64,000 nt of DNA from JAHECQ01 sp963775125 (GTDB taxonomy: Bacteria > Actinomycetota > Acidimicrobiia > Acidimicrobiales > SZUA-35): contig CAVZHQ010000001.1 in assembly GCA_963775125.1 (NCBI GenBank), forward strand, positions 1-64,000, read 5' to 3'. Positions 47,560-56,416 of this stretch are shown one piece after another. The stretch's first letter is position 1; the number at the start of each line of letters is the position of its first letter. A model generated the notes under the pieces. It was not told the origin of the DNA, did no database searches, and worked only from the letters and a program-made list of their open reading frames with translations. A program made the translations under genes and the position numbers.

Positions 47560-48546
47560 GTGAAATCCCGAGCATGCACCAACCACCGCAGCCGCCTCCG
47601 GCTCCTCTTGGTCGCGGCCATGGCGTCGACGGCAATGGCCGCCTGCGGCGCTTCGGACACGGCAGTCTCGAGCGGTACCAGCGCCGCTGCCTCGACCACC
47701 GAGAGCACGATCGACGTGGCCGAGACCGACGCGACCGACACCGAAGCAGTCGACACCGACGATGCTGCGCCCGATGCGCCGCAACGAATCGTCTCGTTGT
47801 CGCCCACCGCCACCGAGATGCTCTTCGCCATCGGGGCCGGTGATCAGGTCCTGGCCGTCGACTCGCTCTCCAATTTCCCGGCTGATGCTCCGGTGACCGA
47901 TCTCTCGGCGTTCGAACCCAACCTCGAAGCGATCGCGGCCGAGAACCCCGACCTGGTCGTGTTGTCCTTCGATCCCGGCGACATCGTGAGCGGGCTCGAA
48001 GACGCAGGGATCCCGACGATGCTGCAAGCGCCGGCGGCCACGCTCGACGACGTCTATGCCCAGCTGGCCGATCTCGGGGTCGCCACCGGCCAGATCGATG
48101 GGGCGGCCGACGTGGTGTCCGAACTTCGAACTTCGATCGAGGAGATCGTGGCGGCAACGCCTGTCGGCGATGAACCCATCCGCGTCTATCACGAGGTCGA
48201 CGGCACCTTCTTCTCCGCCAGCTCGAACAGCTTCATCGGTCAGCTCTATGGTCTGCTCGGCGTGACGAACATCGCGGACGAAGCCGACACCGATGGCTTC
48301 GGCTACCCGCAGCTTTCACCCGAGTACATCCTGCAAGCCGACCCACAACTGATCGTCATTCCCGAGTTCGCCGGCTACACCGCAGCCGAGGTATCGGCTC
48401 GGCCGGGTTGGGAGGTCATCAGCGCGGTACAGAACGATGCGGTACTCGTGGTCAACGACGACCTTGCGTCCCGCTGGGGTCCTCGCATTCCCGAGTTCCT
48501 GTCGATCATCAGCGAGGCCATCGTGGCTCAGCAGGTCGGCGCGTGA
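47560..48546 (+). CDS. btuF: BtuF-type cobalamin ABC substrate-binding lipoprotein
   Basis: About 328 residues from GTG 47560, after a CCAGGAG site. A signal peptide with positive N-end and hydrophobic core (LRLLLVAAMASTAMAAC) ends in a lipobox-like A-A-C. An acidic/Thr linker follows. The two-lobe periplasmic-binding fold has RIVSLSPTATEMLFAIGAGD, a long bridging helix around YAQLADLGVATGQ, and IVIPEFAGYTAAEVSARPGW. Under the riboswitch and before permease and ATPase genes, it should catch corrinoids outside the membrane. Confidence 0.9.
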   Translation: MKSRACTNHRSRLRLLLVAAMASTAMAACGASDTAVSSGTSAAASTTESTIDVAETDATDTEAVDTDDAAPDAPQRIVSLSPTATEMLFAIGAGDQVLAVDSLSNFPADAPVTDLSAFEPNLEAIAAENPDLVVLSFDPGDIVSGLEDAGIPTMLQAPAATLDDVYAQLADLGVATGQIDGAADVVSELRTSIEEIVAATPVGDEPIRVYHEVDGTFFSASSNSFIGQLYGLLGVTNIADEADTDGFGYPQLSPEYILQADPQLIVIPEFAGYTAAEVSARPGWEVISAVQNDAVLVVNDDLASRWGPRIPEFLSIISEAIVAQQVGA

Positions 48547-49646
48547 CCCAAGCGCTGCCTCGGGCGTTGGCGGAAACGACGGCGCCCCGCGCGCTGTCGT
48601 TCCGCCTGCCTCGGCGAGCAATGGTCGCCAGTTGCGTGCTGCTGCTGGCGACCGTCGTGGTCGGCGCAATGATCGGGCCGGCCGAACTCTCGCCTGTTGC
48701 CATCGTGGCCGAGTTGCTCGATCGTCTGCCCGGTATCTCGATCGACTCCGGGCTCGACGAGCGACAGGCCGTGATCCTGTGGCAATGGCGCCTGCCCCGG
48801 GTGGTCCTCGGAGGTCTGGTCGGAGCGTCGTTGTCGCTTGCCGGCGCGGCCTACCAAGGGGTGTTCCGCAACCCGCTGGTTGCGCCGTTCTCGCTCGGGG
48901 TGGTCGCAGGGGCAGGACTCGGCGCGACCATCGCCATCGCCTACGGGCTACGGGTCGGCGTCGGGCCCTTCGACTCCATTGCGTTGCTGGCCTTCATCGG
49001 TGCGCTCGCTGCGGTGGCGCTGACCTCGGCGTTGGGCTCCAGGACCGGTCGATCCCCGGCCATGCTGCTGTTGGCAGGCGTGGCTGTGTCGTCGTTCCTG
49101 ACGGCGATCCAGACGTTCGTGATGCAGCGCCGATCGGAAACGCTGCGCGAAGTCTATGCGTGGATTCTCGGCCGGCTGGCGACATCGGGATGGGCCGACG
49201 TCTGGTTGCTCGGGCCCTATGTGGCCGTCTGTGGTGCGGTGCTGTACGCCCACCGGCGCCACCTCGACGTGCTCCGCCTGGGTGAAGCGGAAGCCCATGC
49301 CCTCGGCGTCGATGTCCGGAGGGTCCGCTGGATCGTCCTGGTTGCGGCCTCGTTGCTCACCGCAGCGGCGGTTGCCGTCAGCGGCATCATCGCCTTCGTA
49401 GGGCTCGTGATCCCGCACGCGGTCCGCATGCTGTTCGGCTCGAGCTACCGGATCGTGGTCCCGCTGTCCGCGGTCCTCGGCGCAGCCTTCTTGGTGCTGG
49501 CCGACGTGGCCGCCCGAACCGTGGCCAGCCCGGCCGAGCTCCCCATCGGGGTGATCACGGCGTTCGTCGGCGCCCCGTTCTTCGGCCTGATCCTGTGGAA
49601 CTCGAGGACCGCGCGTCGTGAACTCCGCGGCGATCAGCGTGCGTGA
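48543..49646 (+). CDS. btuC: BtuC-type cobalamin ABC permease
   Basis: 367 residues from GTG 48543, overlapping the btuF stop by four bases. The FecCD family pattern is seen in WQWRLPRVVLGGLVGASLSL, GAAYQGVFRNPLVAPFSLGV, RLATSGWADVWLLG and the cytosolic coupling segment VGLVIPHAVRMLFGSSYR. About ten membrane helices. The 3' end overlaps btuD by 29 bp. Confidence 0.93.
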   Translation: MTQALPRALAETTAPRALSFRLPRRAMVASCVLLLATVVVGAMIGPAELSPVAIVAELLDRLPGISIDSGLDERQAVILWQWRLPRVVLGGLVGASLSLAGAAYQGVFRNPLVAPFSLGVVAGAGLGATIAIAYGLRVGVGPFDSIALLAFIGALAAVALTSALGSRTGRSPAMLLLAGVAVSSFLTAIQTFVMQRRSETLREVYAWILGRLATSGWADVWLLGPYVAVCGAVLYAHRRHLDVLRLGEAEAHALGVDVRRVRWIVLVAASLLTAAAVAVSGIIAFVGLVIPHAVRMLFGSSYRIVVPLSAVLGAAFLVLADVAARTVASPAELPIGVITAFVGAPFFGLILWNSRTARRELRGDQRA

Positions 49647-50443
49647 CCTTTCGGTGAGCTATGGCAAGAACCGGGTGATTTCGAACCTGGCGCTCGACGT
49701 GGAGGAAGGGACCTGGCTCGGCCTCATCGGACCGAACGGAGCGGGGAAGTCGACGCTCCTGAAAGCCATGCTCGGGTTGGCCGAACATTCGGGCACCGTC
49801 ACCTTCGCCGGCGAGACGCTTGCCGGTCGCGATCGAGCCAGACGGGTCGCCTACCTCCCGCAGTATCTGACCATGCCCGATGGCATGACCGTCGCCGAAT
49901 ACGTGCTTCTCGGACGCACCGCCCACCTCTCGTGGCTGGCGTCGGAAGGCGATGCAGACCGGAGGGCGGCCGCCGACGCAATGGATCGGCTCGACGTGAC
50001 CAAGTTCGCGACGAGGAACGTGGGTGACATGAGCGGCGGAGAGTCTCAGCGTGTCGCGCTTGCCCGGGCGTTGGCCCAGGAGGCATCCATCCTGTTGTTG
50101 GATGAACCGACCAGCGCGCTCGGATCTCGGCCATCAGATGTCGGTGCTCGGTCTCATCAGCGAGCTGCAGGCCGAACGCAACCTGACGATCGTGGCCGCC
50201 ATGCACGACCTCACCGCGACGGGACGCTTCGCCGACTCGTTGGTGCTGCTCGACGGCGGCACCATCGTCACCACCGGGTCAGCTGAGGCGGTGCTGCGAC
50301 CCGAGGTCCTGGAGGCCGTATATGGCGGTCCGGTCGACATTCTCCGCGCCGACGATGGCAGCCTGGTCGTCGTGCCGCTGCGATCTGAGACACCGCTGCG
50401 AACCGACAACCCCGCACGAACAGAACCGAGCAACCATGCCTGA
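49618..50443 (+). CDS. btuD: BtuD-type cobalamin ABC ATPase (one frameshift)
   Basis: GTG 49618, about 275 residues when one extra G at 50,122-50,123 is removed (LLLDEPTSALDLGHQMSVLG). Walker A GPNGAGKST, signature MSGGESQR, Walker B ILLLDEP and H-loop AAMHD are all present. The C-terminal 60 residues are as usual for this transporter class. The break falls in the same TCGGATCT context as the one in menH. Confidence 0.9.
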
Positions 50444-51008
50444 CACCGAGATCCCGAGCGAATCCCCTCTCAGCGAAGGCGGGATGCGGGTCGCCAAATC
50501 GCTCGTGCTCGTGAACACGGGCAACGGAAAGGGCAAGTCGACGGCCGCGTTCGGCACCGCATTGCGGGCGTTGGCCCTGGACTGGCCGGTCGCCGTCGTG
50601 CAATTCCTGAAAAGCGGTGAGTGGCGAGTCGGGGAGGAGACCATGCTGCGCAAACTCGGCGCCGAGTGGTATGCCGAGGGTGATGGATTCACTTGGGACT
50701 CCGAGAACCTCGACGAGTCGGCTGCGCTCGCCGCAGTCGCGTGGGAGAAAGCGAAGGACATCATCAACGCCGGTCAGCATCGCCTCGTCATCCTCGACGA
50801 GATCAGCTACGCGCTCACCTGGAAGTGGGTGGACACCGCAGACGTCGTGTCGTGTATCGCGAACCGGCCGGAATCGGTGAACGTGATCCTGACCGGCCGT
50901 GACATGGCCGACGAGGTGATCGCCATTGCGGACACCGTGACCGAGATGAAACAGATCAAGCACGCCTTCGAACAGAAGATCGTGGCCAAGAAGGGCATCG
51001 ACTATTGA
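50436..51008 (+). CDS. cobO: Cob(I)yrinic acid a,c-diamide adenosyltransferase CobO/BtuR
   Basis: 190 residues from ATG 50436, overlapping btuD by 8 bp. The P-loop is NTGNGKGKSTAAFG, followed by VAVVQFLKSGEWRVGEE, RLVILDEISYALTWKWVD, and VILTGRDMADEVIAIADTV with VTEMKQIKHAFEQKIVAKKG at the end. It adenosylates the cobalt of imported corrinoids. This is the expected next step after uptake. Confidence 0.97.
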   Translation: MPDTEIPSESPLSEGGMRVAKSLVLVNTGNGKGKSTAAFGTALRALALDWPVAVVQFLKSGEWRVGEETMLRKLGAEWYAEGDGFTWDSENLDESAALAAVAWEKAKDIINAGQHRLVILDEISYALTWKWVDTADVVSCIANRPESVNVILTGRDMADEVIAIADTVTEMKQIKHAFEQKIVAKKGIDY

Positions 51009-51597
51009 CCGTGACGCTCCTCATCGGCGGCGCCCGGTCCGGGAAGTCGGCCATCGGTCAGCGGCTGGCCGCCGCCGCCGGCGGTCCAGTGACGGTCGTA
51101 GTGACCGCCGACAGCACCTTCACCGACTTCCGACGGGCTTCATCGATACGGGCTTCATCGATATCGAGATGGCTGACCGTATACGCGCCCATCGCGTCCG
51201 ATCGCCCCGCCTCCTGGGCCACCGTCGAAGCCCCCGTCGATCTGCCCCACGAGCGCTGGCCGTCGCTGGTCCGACGGTGCTGATCGACTGCGTCACCTTG
51301 TGGCTCTCGAATCTCCTGCTCACCGGCGCCGATGACGCCGAGCTTCGCGTCGCCTTCGACGAACTGGCCGCGGCCTGCACCGCACGGCCCGGTACGACCA
51401 TCATCATCGCCAACGAGGTCGGCAGTGGCGTCGTGCCCATGGAAGCGTTGTCTCGGAGGTTTCGGGATGCGCACGGTCGGCTGAACCAACGGCTGGCGGC
51501 GGTAGCGGATCGGGCCTTTCTCGTCGTTGCGGGTCGGCTGCTCGAGTTGAGCCACCCGGCTCGGCACCTGCCCGAGCTCACCGAAGCGTTGCGCTGA
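51005..51597 (+). CDS. cobU: CobU/CobP, cobinamide kinase/guanylyltransferase (frameshifted)
   Basis: GTG 51011 or TTG 51005, the latter overlapping the cobO stop. The P-loop LLIGGARSGKSAIGQRLA is in the first frame. The middle must be read as DIEMADRIRAHR (+1 frame) and then, in the original frame, RPASWATVEAPVDL. From 51,270 the third part VLIDCVTLWLSNLLL continues to NEVGSGVVPMEALSRRFRD. Corrected length is near 195 residues. It phosphorylates and then guanylylates cobinamide. A 15-bp tandem duplication at 51134-51163 adds five residues (TGFID) just before DIEMADRI and may be a sequence artefact. Confidence 0.85.
51134..51163 (+). repeat. 15-bp perfect tandem duplication inside cobU
   Basis: CGGGCTTCATCGATA is found at 51134-51148 and again at 51149-51163. 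It keeps the reading frame and inserts five residues in a loop next to the conserved DxEMxxRIxxH segment. Confidence 0.95.
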
Positions 51598-52631
51598 TGG
51601 CCGTCGAGCCTGCGTCTGTCGATCGGGGTCACGAGGCCGAGGTCAGGTTCGCTGCGTCCCTCGAGCCGTCGGCGGACCATCGGGAAGCGATGGCCGCTCG
51701 GGCGTCGCACGTGTTGCGACCCTCGGGGGCCTTCGCCCGCCTGGACGAGGTTGCCGTCTGGCTGGCCGGATGGCAGCGATCTGACCGGCCGACGGTCGAA
51801 CGACCGAGTGTCCTGATCTTCGCCGCCGATCACGGCGTCGCCGTTCGGGGAGTCAGCGCCTACCCGGCCGAGGCGACGGCGGCCATGAAGCAGGCCATCG
51901 ACCGAGGTGTCGCGACCTGCTCGGCCCTGGCTCACGCCCAGGGCGCAAGCCTTACGCTCATCGATGTGGGAGTAGGTCAGCCGACGAACGACCTCGCTGT
52001 CGACGATGCCATGGATCACGATCGCTTCGAGGCGTCCTGGACGGCAGGGGTCGACGCCGTGGCGGCGCTCGATGCCGATGTTCTGGTTCTCGGCGAGCTC
52101 GGGATCGGGAATACGACCGCTGCTGCCGCAGTCGCAGCGTGCCTCCTGGGTGGCGCCGCCGGGGAATGGGCGGGACGCGGCACCGGTGTCGACGACGGAG
52201 GGCTCGGCCGCAAGGTGGATGCTGTCGATGCCGGAGTTCGACGGGTCGGCCAGGGGTCGGCCGCGCCGCTCGAGGTGTTGCGCCGGCTGGGTGGCGCCGA
52301 GTTGGTGGCGATGGCCGGCGCTGCGGTGGAGGCCCGACGGCGCTCGCTTCCCATCGTGCTCGATGGATTCATCGCCACGGCAGCGCTGTTGCCCTTGGAG
52401 TTGACGGCCCCGGGAGCGCTCGATCATGTGGTCGCCGGCCACGTTTCGGCCGAAGGTGCGCATCGCCGTCTGCTCGAACACCTCGGCAAGCGTCCTCTCC
52501 TCGAACTCGACCTTCGTCTCGGAGAAGCATCCGGTGCTCTGGTTGCGCTGCCGCTCCTTCGGTTGGCGGTCGCCGCGGTGGTCGACGTCGCCACGTTCGG
52601 CGAATTCGCCGCCTTCGGTCAACCCACGTGA
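51597..52631 (+). CDS. cobT: Nicotinate-nucleotide:DMB phosphoribosyltransferase CobT
   Basis: 344 residues. The ATG shares its A with the cobU stop. Conserved blocks are PSVLIFAADHGVAVRGVSAY, LGELGIGNTTAAAAVAACLL, GTGVDDGGLGRKVDAVDAG, LPIVLDGFIATAALLPLEL and the catalytic glutamate in LDLRLGEASGA. It makes alpha-ribazole phosphate, the lower ligand precursor for CobS. No dimethylbenzimidazole synthase is in the window. Confidence 0.96.
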   Translation: MAVEPASVDRGHEAEVRFAASLEPSADHREAMAARASHVLRPSGAFARLDEVAVWLAGWQRSDRPTVERPSVLIFAADHGVAVRGVSAYPAEATAAMKQAIDRGVATCSALAHAQGASLTLIDVGVGQPTNDLAVDDAMDHDRFEASWTAGVDAVAALDADVLVLGELGIGNTTAAAAVAACLLGGAAGEWAGRGTGVDDGGLGRKVDAVDAGVRRVGQGSAAPLEVLRRLGGAELVAMAGAAVEARRRSLPIVLDGFIATAALLPLELTAPGALDHVVAGHVSAEGAHRRLLEHLGKRPLLELDLRLGEASGALVALPLLRLAVAAVVDVATFGEFAAFGQPT

Positions 52632-52644
52632 GTTCGGTGCCGGC

Positions 52645-53391
52645 ATGGCGATGCGGTCCTTGAGGATGGCATGGGCGTTCCTCACCCGGATGCCGGGCGG
52701 GGCGCATCCCGTCGACGAGTCGGAGTTGCGGTGCGCCGTTCCGTGGTTTCCCGTCGTCGGCGCCGCAGTCGGCGCCATGGGCGCAGCGCTCTACGTCGCG
52801 CTCCTGGAAACGCCGGGCGACGTCCTGTCCCCGTTCACTGCCGCCGCGCTCACGTTCATGGTCACCGCGTTGGCAACGGGAGGTTTCCACGAAGACGGCC
52901 TCGCCGACTCGTTCGACGCTCTCGCGGGCGGACGCGATGCTGCCCATCGTCTCCGGATCCTGAAAGACTCGCGGCACGGCACCTTCGGCGTCCTGGCGCT
53001 GGTGACGGTCACGCTGATCAAGGTCGCTGCCTTGTCCGATCTGAGCGGGTGGAACGCCGCCGCCGCGTTGGTGGTAGCCCATGGCGGAGGTCGTTCTGCG
53101 GCCGTGGTCCTGATGGGGATCGCCCCAGTCGCTCGGCCCGACGGATTGGGGGCCGACTACGCCCGCCGGCTGCCGCGGGGAGTTCCCACCCTCGCGTTCG
53201 CGTTCGGAGGGATTCTGTTGGCCGGCCTGTTCGGACCCTGGGCCGGCGTGGTCGTTGCCGCGCTCCTGGTCACGGTCGGCGGCGTGGGAGTCTGGGCCTG
53301 GCGCCGAATCGGCGGGGTAACGGGCGATCTCCTCGGCGCAGCCGAACAGGTCGCCGAGTGCGTCATCCTTGTTTCCGCCGGCGCCCTATGA
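52645..53391 (+). CDS. cobS: Adenosylcobinamide-GDP ribazoletransferase CobS
   Basis: 248 residues from ATG 52645. CobS marks: AFLTRMPGG, the metal-binding GGFHEDGLADSFDALAGG, RILKDSRHGTFGVLAL and a set of C-terminal membrane helices (AGVVVAALLVTVGGVGVWAW). It joins the upper and lower cobalamin halves at the membrane. It is the last gene of the riboswitch operon and overlaps the convergent DUF2085 gene by 29 bp. Confidence 0.95.
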   Translation: MAMRSLRMAWAFLTRMPGGAHPVDESELRCAVPWFPVVGAAVGAMGAALYVALLETPGDVLSPFTAAALTFMVTALATGGFHEDGLADSFDALAGGRDAAHRLRILKDSRHGTFGVLALVTVTLIKVAALSDLSGWNAAAALVVAHGGGRSAAVVLMGIAPVARPDGLGADYARRLPRGVPTLAFAFGGILLAGLFGPWAGVVVAALLVTVGGVGVWAWRRIGGVTGDLLGAAEQVAECVILVSAGAL

Positions 53392-53863
53392 CCGTGGCGA
53401 GGAACCAGACCGACCCGAAGACGAAGATGGGAGCCCAGAACTCGGGGCTCCACCGTTCGACGAACTCGTAGCTGAGCGCTTGACCGAAGGCGACCGCCGC
53501 CAGGAGCGTCGTCGCTACCTGAACCTTGGCGTTGTACCGGATGAAGCCGAGCGCTTCCCAACAATAGGCCAGCGTGGCCGGTATCGAGAGCGCCCAGATG
53601 ATGAACGGGTCGGCGCTCTCAGGCCACCATCGTGCGCCGGAGGCCGACAGCACGGCAACCAGAAGACCCAATGGGTAGAGGGCGGCACAGCGTCGGCAGA
53701 CGTGCCGACGGCCGACCGTGAAGCAGCGCTCGGCGTACTCGTCGGGCCAGTGATGGGCCAACCACATGTTCTTGCGGCCGAGGATCTCCTTCTCCCGCTT
53801 GGCCATCGCCGCCAGTTTGGCATCGAACATTGCGAGGGCGGCCATCTGCTTTTCGGAGCTCAC
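53363..53863 (-). CDS. DUF2085-like small membrane protein
   Basis: 166 residues from GTG 53863. A soluble N-terminal helix (MFDAKLAAMAKREKEILG) precedes ERCFTVGRRHVCRRCAALYP, which holds three cysteines arranged as in DUF2085 ('H..C...gr....C.RC..l'). Three to four membrane helices follow. Function unknown. Metal binding by the cysteines is an inference. The start overlaps the stop of the upstream HisKA-like gene as GTGA. Confidence 0.65.
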   Translation of the reverse strand: MSSEKQMAALAMFDAKLAAMAKREKEILGRKNMWLAHHWPDEYAERCFTVGRRHVCRRCAALYPLGLLVAVLSASGARWWPESADPFIIWALSIPATLAYCWEALGFIRYNAKVQVATTLLAAVAFGQALSYEFVERWSPEFWAPIFVFGSVWFLATVIGRRRKQG

Positions 53864-54138
53864 CTCGGTCTATCGGCCCAGCGTCGGCGGAAGCTGAGGA
53901 GTTGGTGGCAATCTCGTTGATGCTGCCGATTCGGCCCTCCATGGTGCGGCAGGCGACGAGGCACGCGTGAGGCCCACGCCCGTGAGGTCGCGAGGTCGTC
54001 CGAGCGCTCGATCAGCGCAGCGAGGCCCATGATGCCGGTCAGCGACGAACGGAGATCGTGGCTCAGCGATCGGAACTCCGCGATGAGCAGGTGGTTGTCG
54101 GCGGGCTCGCCCTCGGGAGCACTCTCGTTTGGCATGGT
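53860..54138 (-). CDS. Small HisKA-like protein (possibly frameshifted)
   Basis: 92 residues from ATG 54138. Residues 15-50 read HLLIAEFRSLSHDLRSSLTG then IMGLAALIERSDD, the dimerisation H-box of histidine kinases with the phospho-acceptor His in SHDLRSSL. No ATPase domain follows. After about residue 57 the open frame turns Arg-rich. Another frame reads ACLVACRTMEGRIGSINEIA, so a frameshift near 53,965 is likely. It is divergent from a response regulator gene and may be its phospho-partner or decoy, which is inferred. Confidence 0.45.
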   Translation of the reverse strand, partial: TMPNESAPEGEPADNHLLIAEFRSLSHDLRSSLTGIMGLAALIERSDDLATSRAWASRVPRRLPHHGGPNRQHQRDCHQLLSFRRRWADRPR

Positions 54139-54213
54139 TGGTCTCGTGCGGTCGTTTCGTCGGGTCGTTGACCTGCGGTCCACTGGCTTGGCGATGCACT
54201 AGGGTGATTGTCC

Positions 54214-55758
54214 ATGCAGAGCAGTCGGCCCGAGCTCCGGCCAGACATGCGGTCCAGCAATGCGGCCAACACTACGCTTGGAGCAGGAGCGTTTCCACAG
54301 ACACTGCGTGGCAGTGGCCAGGTCACCGATCTCCTGGCCGTCTTTCGGGGAGACGCCCCTGTCGACGGTGTCGCCGGTGGTCCAGCCGAGTTGCTCTGGT
54401 GGGCTGGTGACGTCGAGCAGGCGGTCGCGGTCAGCGGCGGAGCGATCGGGCTGCTCGATGAGGTGATCCCGTTGTTCGGGGCGGACGGGGAGTCCGGGTG
54501 GATGCTCATGCGCCGTCGTCCGGTGCTTCCCCATGGCGGTGCCCTCGTCGTCGAGGACGACGAGATCAATCGTGAGTTCTACGGCGTCGTGCTCGCCCAA
54601 ATCGGGCTCGACGTGCATCTGGCCGCCTCTGCGGCCGAAGCGTTGGAGATCGCCCGATCGCATCCATTGTCCCTCGCCATCGTCGATGTGCGGCTGCCCG
54701 ACGCCAATGGATTCGAGCTGTGCCGCAGCCTGGTTGCAGAACGATCGATGCAGGACTGCTCGATCCTGATCATGAGCGCTGATCCGCTCTCGGCTGACTA
54801 CGAGCGCATCGAGGCGGTGGGCGCGGTGGGCTTCGTTCTCAACCCGGTCCATCCCGCTGAATTGGCCCGTCGAGTCGCCCAGGTGCTCGCTCACTCGGCC
54901 GGAGCACCCATCAGCGGCCATCCGACCAGGAAACCGGTGCGGTCGACACAGCCGGCCTCCCGACTCTCGTTCTTCGGCCGGCCGACCATCTCGGTCAGGG
55001 GAGTCAGCACCCCGCTCCGGCCAGGCCAGTCCACGGTCCTGTTGGCGGCGCTCGCAACCGCGTGTCCCGCGCCCGTGAGTTCGGAACGCCTCGGTCGATT
55101 CGGGTGGCCGACCGAAGCCGACGTCTCTCCGAACGCGGTCTACACCGCAGTCAGTCGCCTGCGTCACTTCCTCTCCGAGGCAGGCGCACCGGACTTGCTG
55201 CAGTCCGACGGGTCGGGGTACGCGCTCAACATCGAGCCGTTGAACATCGACCTGGTTCGCTTCGAAGCGGAGGCCCGCTCGCTTCTCACGGTCGCCGAAA
55301 GCGGGTTGGAGGACGCGCTCGAGAACATTCAACAGGTCCTCGGGCTCTGGACCGGCGAGCCGTTCGTCGGCACCAGGAACGAAATGCTCACCCGATGGGG
55401 GAATCGGTTGGCCGAGTCGCGCTCGCGTCTGCTCGAGATGCAGTGCGTGATGTTGGTGCTGGTGGGAAACGCCCGAGCCGCGGCTGAGGTCTGTCGCGAC
55501 CTTCTGCTACAGGAACCGTGGCGAGAGTTCATGTGGGCCACGCTCATCGTCGCGCTGTACCGGTCGGGACGAAGCCGGGACGCGTTGACCGCCTTCGGTC
55601 ATGCACGCAAGCGCCTGCAGGACGAGCTGGGTCTCGATCCGGGTCCGTTGCTCACCGACCTGGAGATGATGATCCTCATCCACGACCCAGCGCTACGCGA
55701 CGACGACTGGCTGCGCCGAATGGCGCTCGGCAGCCCGTTCACCGCCGGTGAGCTCTAG
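54214..55758 (+). CDS. Response regulator with SARP/BTAD transcription activator domains
   Basis: 514 residues from ATG 54214 (TTG 54208 also in frame). Residues 1-110 are an unassigned alpha/beta region with ELLWWAGDVEQAVAVSGGAI. A receiver domain follows: VVEDDEINREF acidic pair, phospho-acceptor Asp in LAIVDVRLPDANGFEL, and LIMSADPLSADY. Residues 255-350 form an OmpR-type winged helix of the SARP kind (SVRGVSTPLRPGQSTVLLAA, VYTAVSRLRHFLSE). The rest is the BTAD repeat (ARAAAEVCRDLLLQEPW). It presumably activates genes when phosphorylated. Its targets are not evident. Confidence 0.8.
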   Translation: MQSSRPELRPDMRSSNAANTTLGAGAFPQTLRGSGQVTDLLAVFRGDAPVDGVAGGPAELLWWAGDVEQAVAVSGGAIGLLDEVIPLFGADGESGWMLMRRRPVLPHGGALVVEDDEINREFYGVVLAQIGLDVHLAASAAEALEIARSHPLSLAIVDVRLPDANGFELCRSLVAERSMQDCSILIMSADPLSADYERIEAVGAVGFVLNPVHPAELARRVAQVLAHSAGAPISGHPTRKPVRSTQPASRLSFFGRPTISVRGVSTPLRPGQSTVLLAALATACPAPVSSERLGRFGWPTEADVSPNAVYTAVSRLRHFLSEAGAPDLLQSDGSGYALNIEPLNIDLVRFEAEARSLLTVAESGLEDALENIQQVLGLWTGEPFVGTRNEMLTRWGNRLAESRSRLLEMQCVMLVLVGNARAAAEVCRDLLLQEPWREFMWATLIVALYRSGRSRDALTAFGHARKRLQDELGLDPGPLLTDLEMMILIHDPALRDDDWLRRMALGSPFTAGEL

Positions 55759-56348
55759 GGGGCCGCAAGCCTTGCGAGCCATCGTGCGTGGTCGTTCGGT
55801 GTCGCAGAGAACAACAGCCCCAGGTCAGGTCCGAGCATCGCTCGGTATCGGGCATCGGCTGCCAGACGCTTCGGGGGGCACAACGCCTCGGCATGAAACC
55901 TGACACGCCGCGCTGCCCTGAGCGTCTTGGCGTCAGGCCGGGATCCGCCCTTGGTCCACTGCTTGCGGGCCTTGCGGTAGCCGGACGCTGCGTTTGCCAC
56001 GACGACGGCGAGATCGGTCGGCGCCCGCCACAGAGGGAGGTCGATCACCTGGCGGACGGCGAGTAGCGCCACCTTGGCCTGCGTGACCCAGCTGCGAACG
56101 GAGGGAGCGAGCGGAGGTGGTGCGCCGGGGCGAAGTCGGCTGCGGTGCTCGAGCACGGGAGTCAGCAGGGTCCAGGAGTGATGCAGGGTCCGACGAAGGT
56201 CACGAGAGGTCCGACGATCGAGGTGGGCGAGCAGCGACAGGAGCGCTTCCGCTTGTTCGATCGCCCTCCGGGCACCCTCGACGGCCGTTCGGGGATCCTC
56301 GTCGAGCATGCTGAGGTTGAGCAACGCGTGATCGAGGTGGTCGACCAA
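55755..56348 (-). CDS. CHAD-domain-like helical protein
   Basis: 197 residues, all-alpha and rich in Arg/Lys/His. The C-terminal part has PDAKTLRAARRVRFHAEALC followed by AADARYRAMLGPDLGLLFSA, resembling the second half of CHAD domains ('lHrlRk..KrlRY..E...lLG..nD'). CHAD proteins bind polyphosphate. The first half (AVEGARRAIEQAEALLSLL) is less typical. It overlaps the regulator gene stop by four bases tail to tail. Assignment is tentative. Confidence 0.5.
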   Translation of the reverse strand: MVDHLDHALLNLSMLDEDPRTAVEGARRAIEQAEALLSLLAHLDRRTSRDLRRTLHHSWTLLTPVLEHRSRLRPGAPPPLAPSVRSWVTQAKVALLAVRQVIDLPLWRAPTDLAVVVANAASGYRKARKQWTKGGSRPDAKTLRAARRVRFHAEALCPPKRLAADARYRAMLGPDLGLLFSATPNDHARWLARLAAP

Positions 56349-56416
56349 TTGTCGCTGTAGGCCGGACCGGACCCGGTCACGGCCACCGAACTCCGAGGCG
56401 GTGGGTCGGCCGACGA

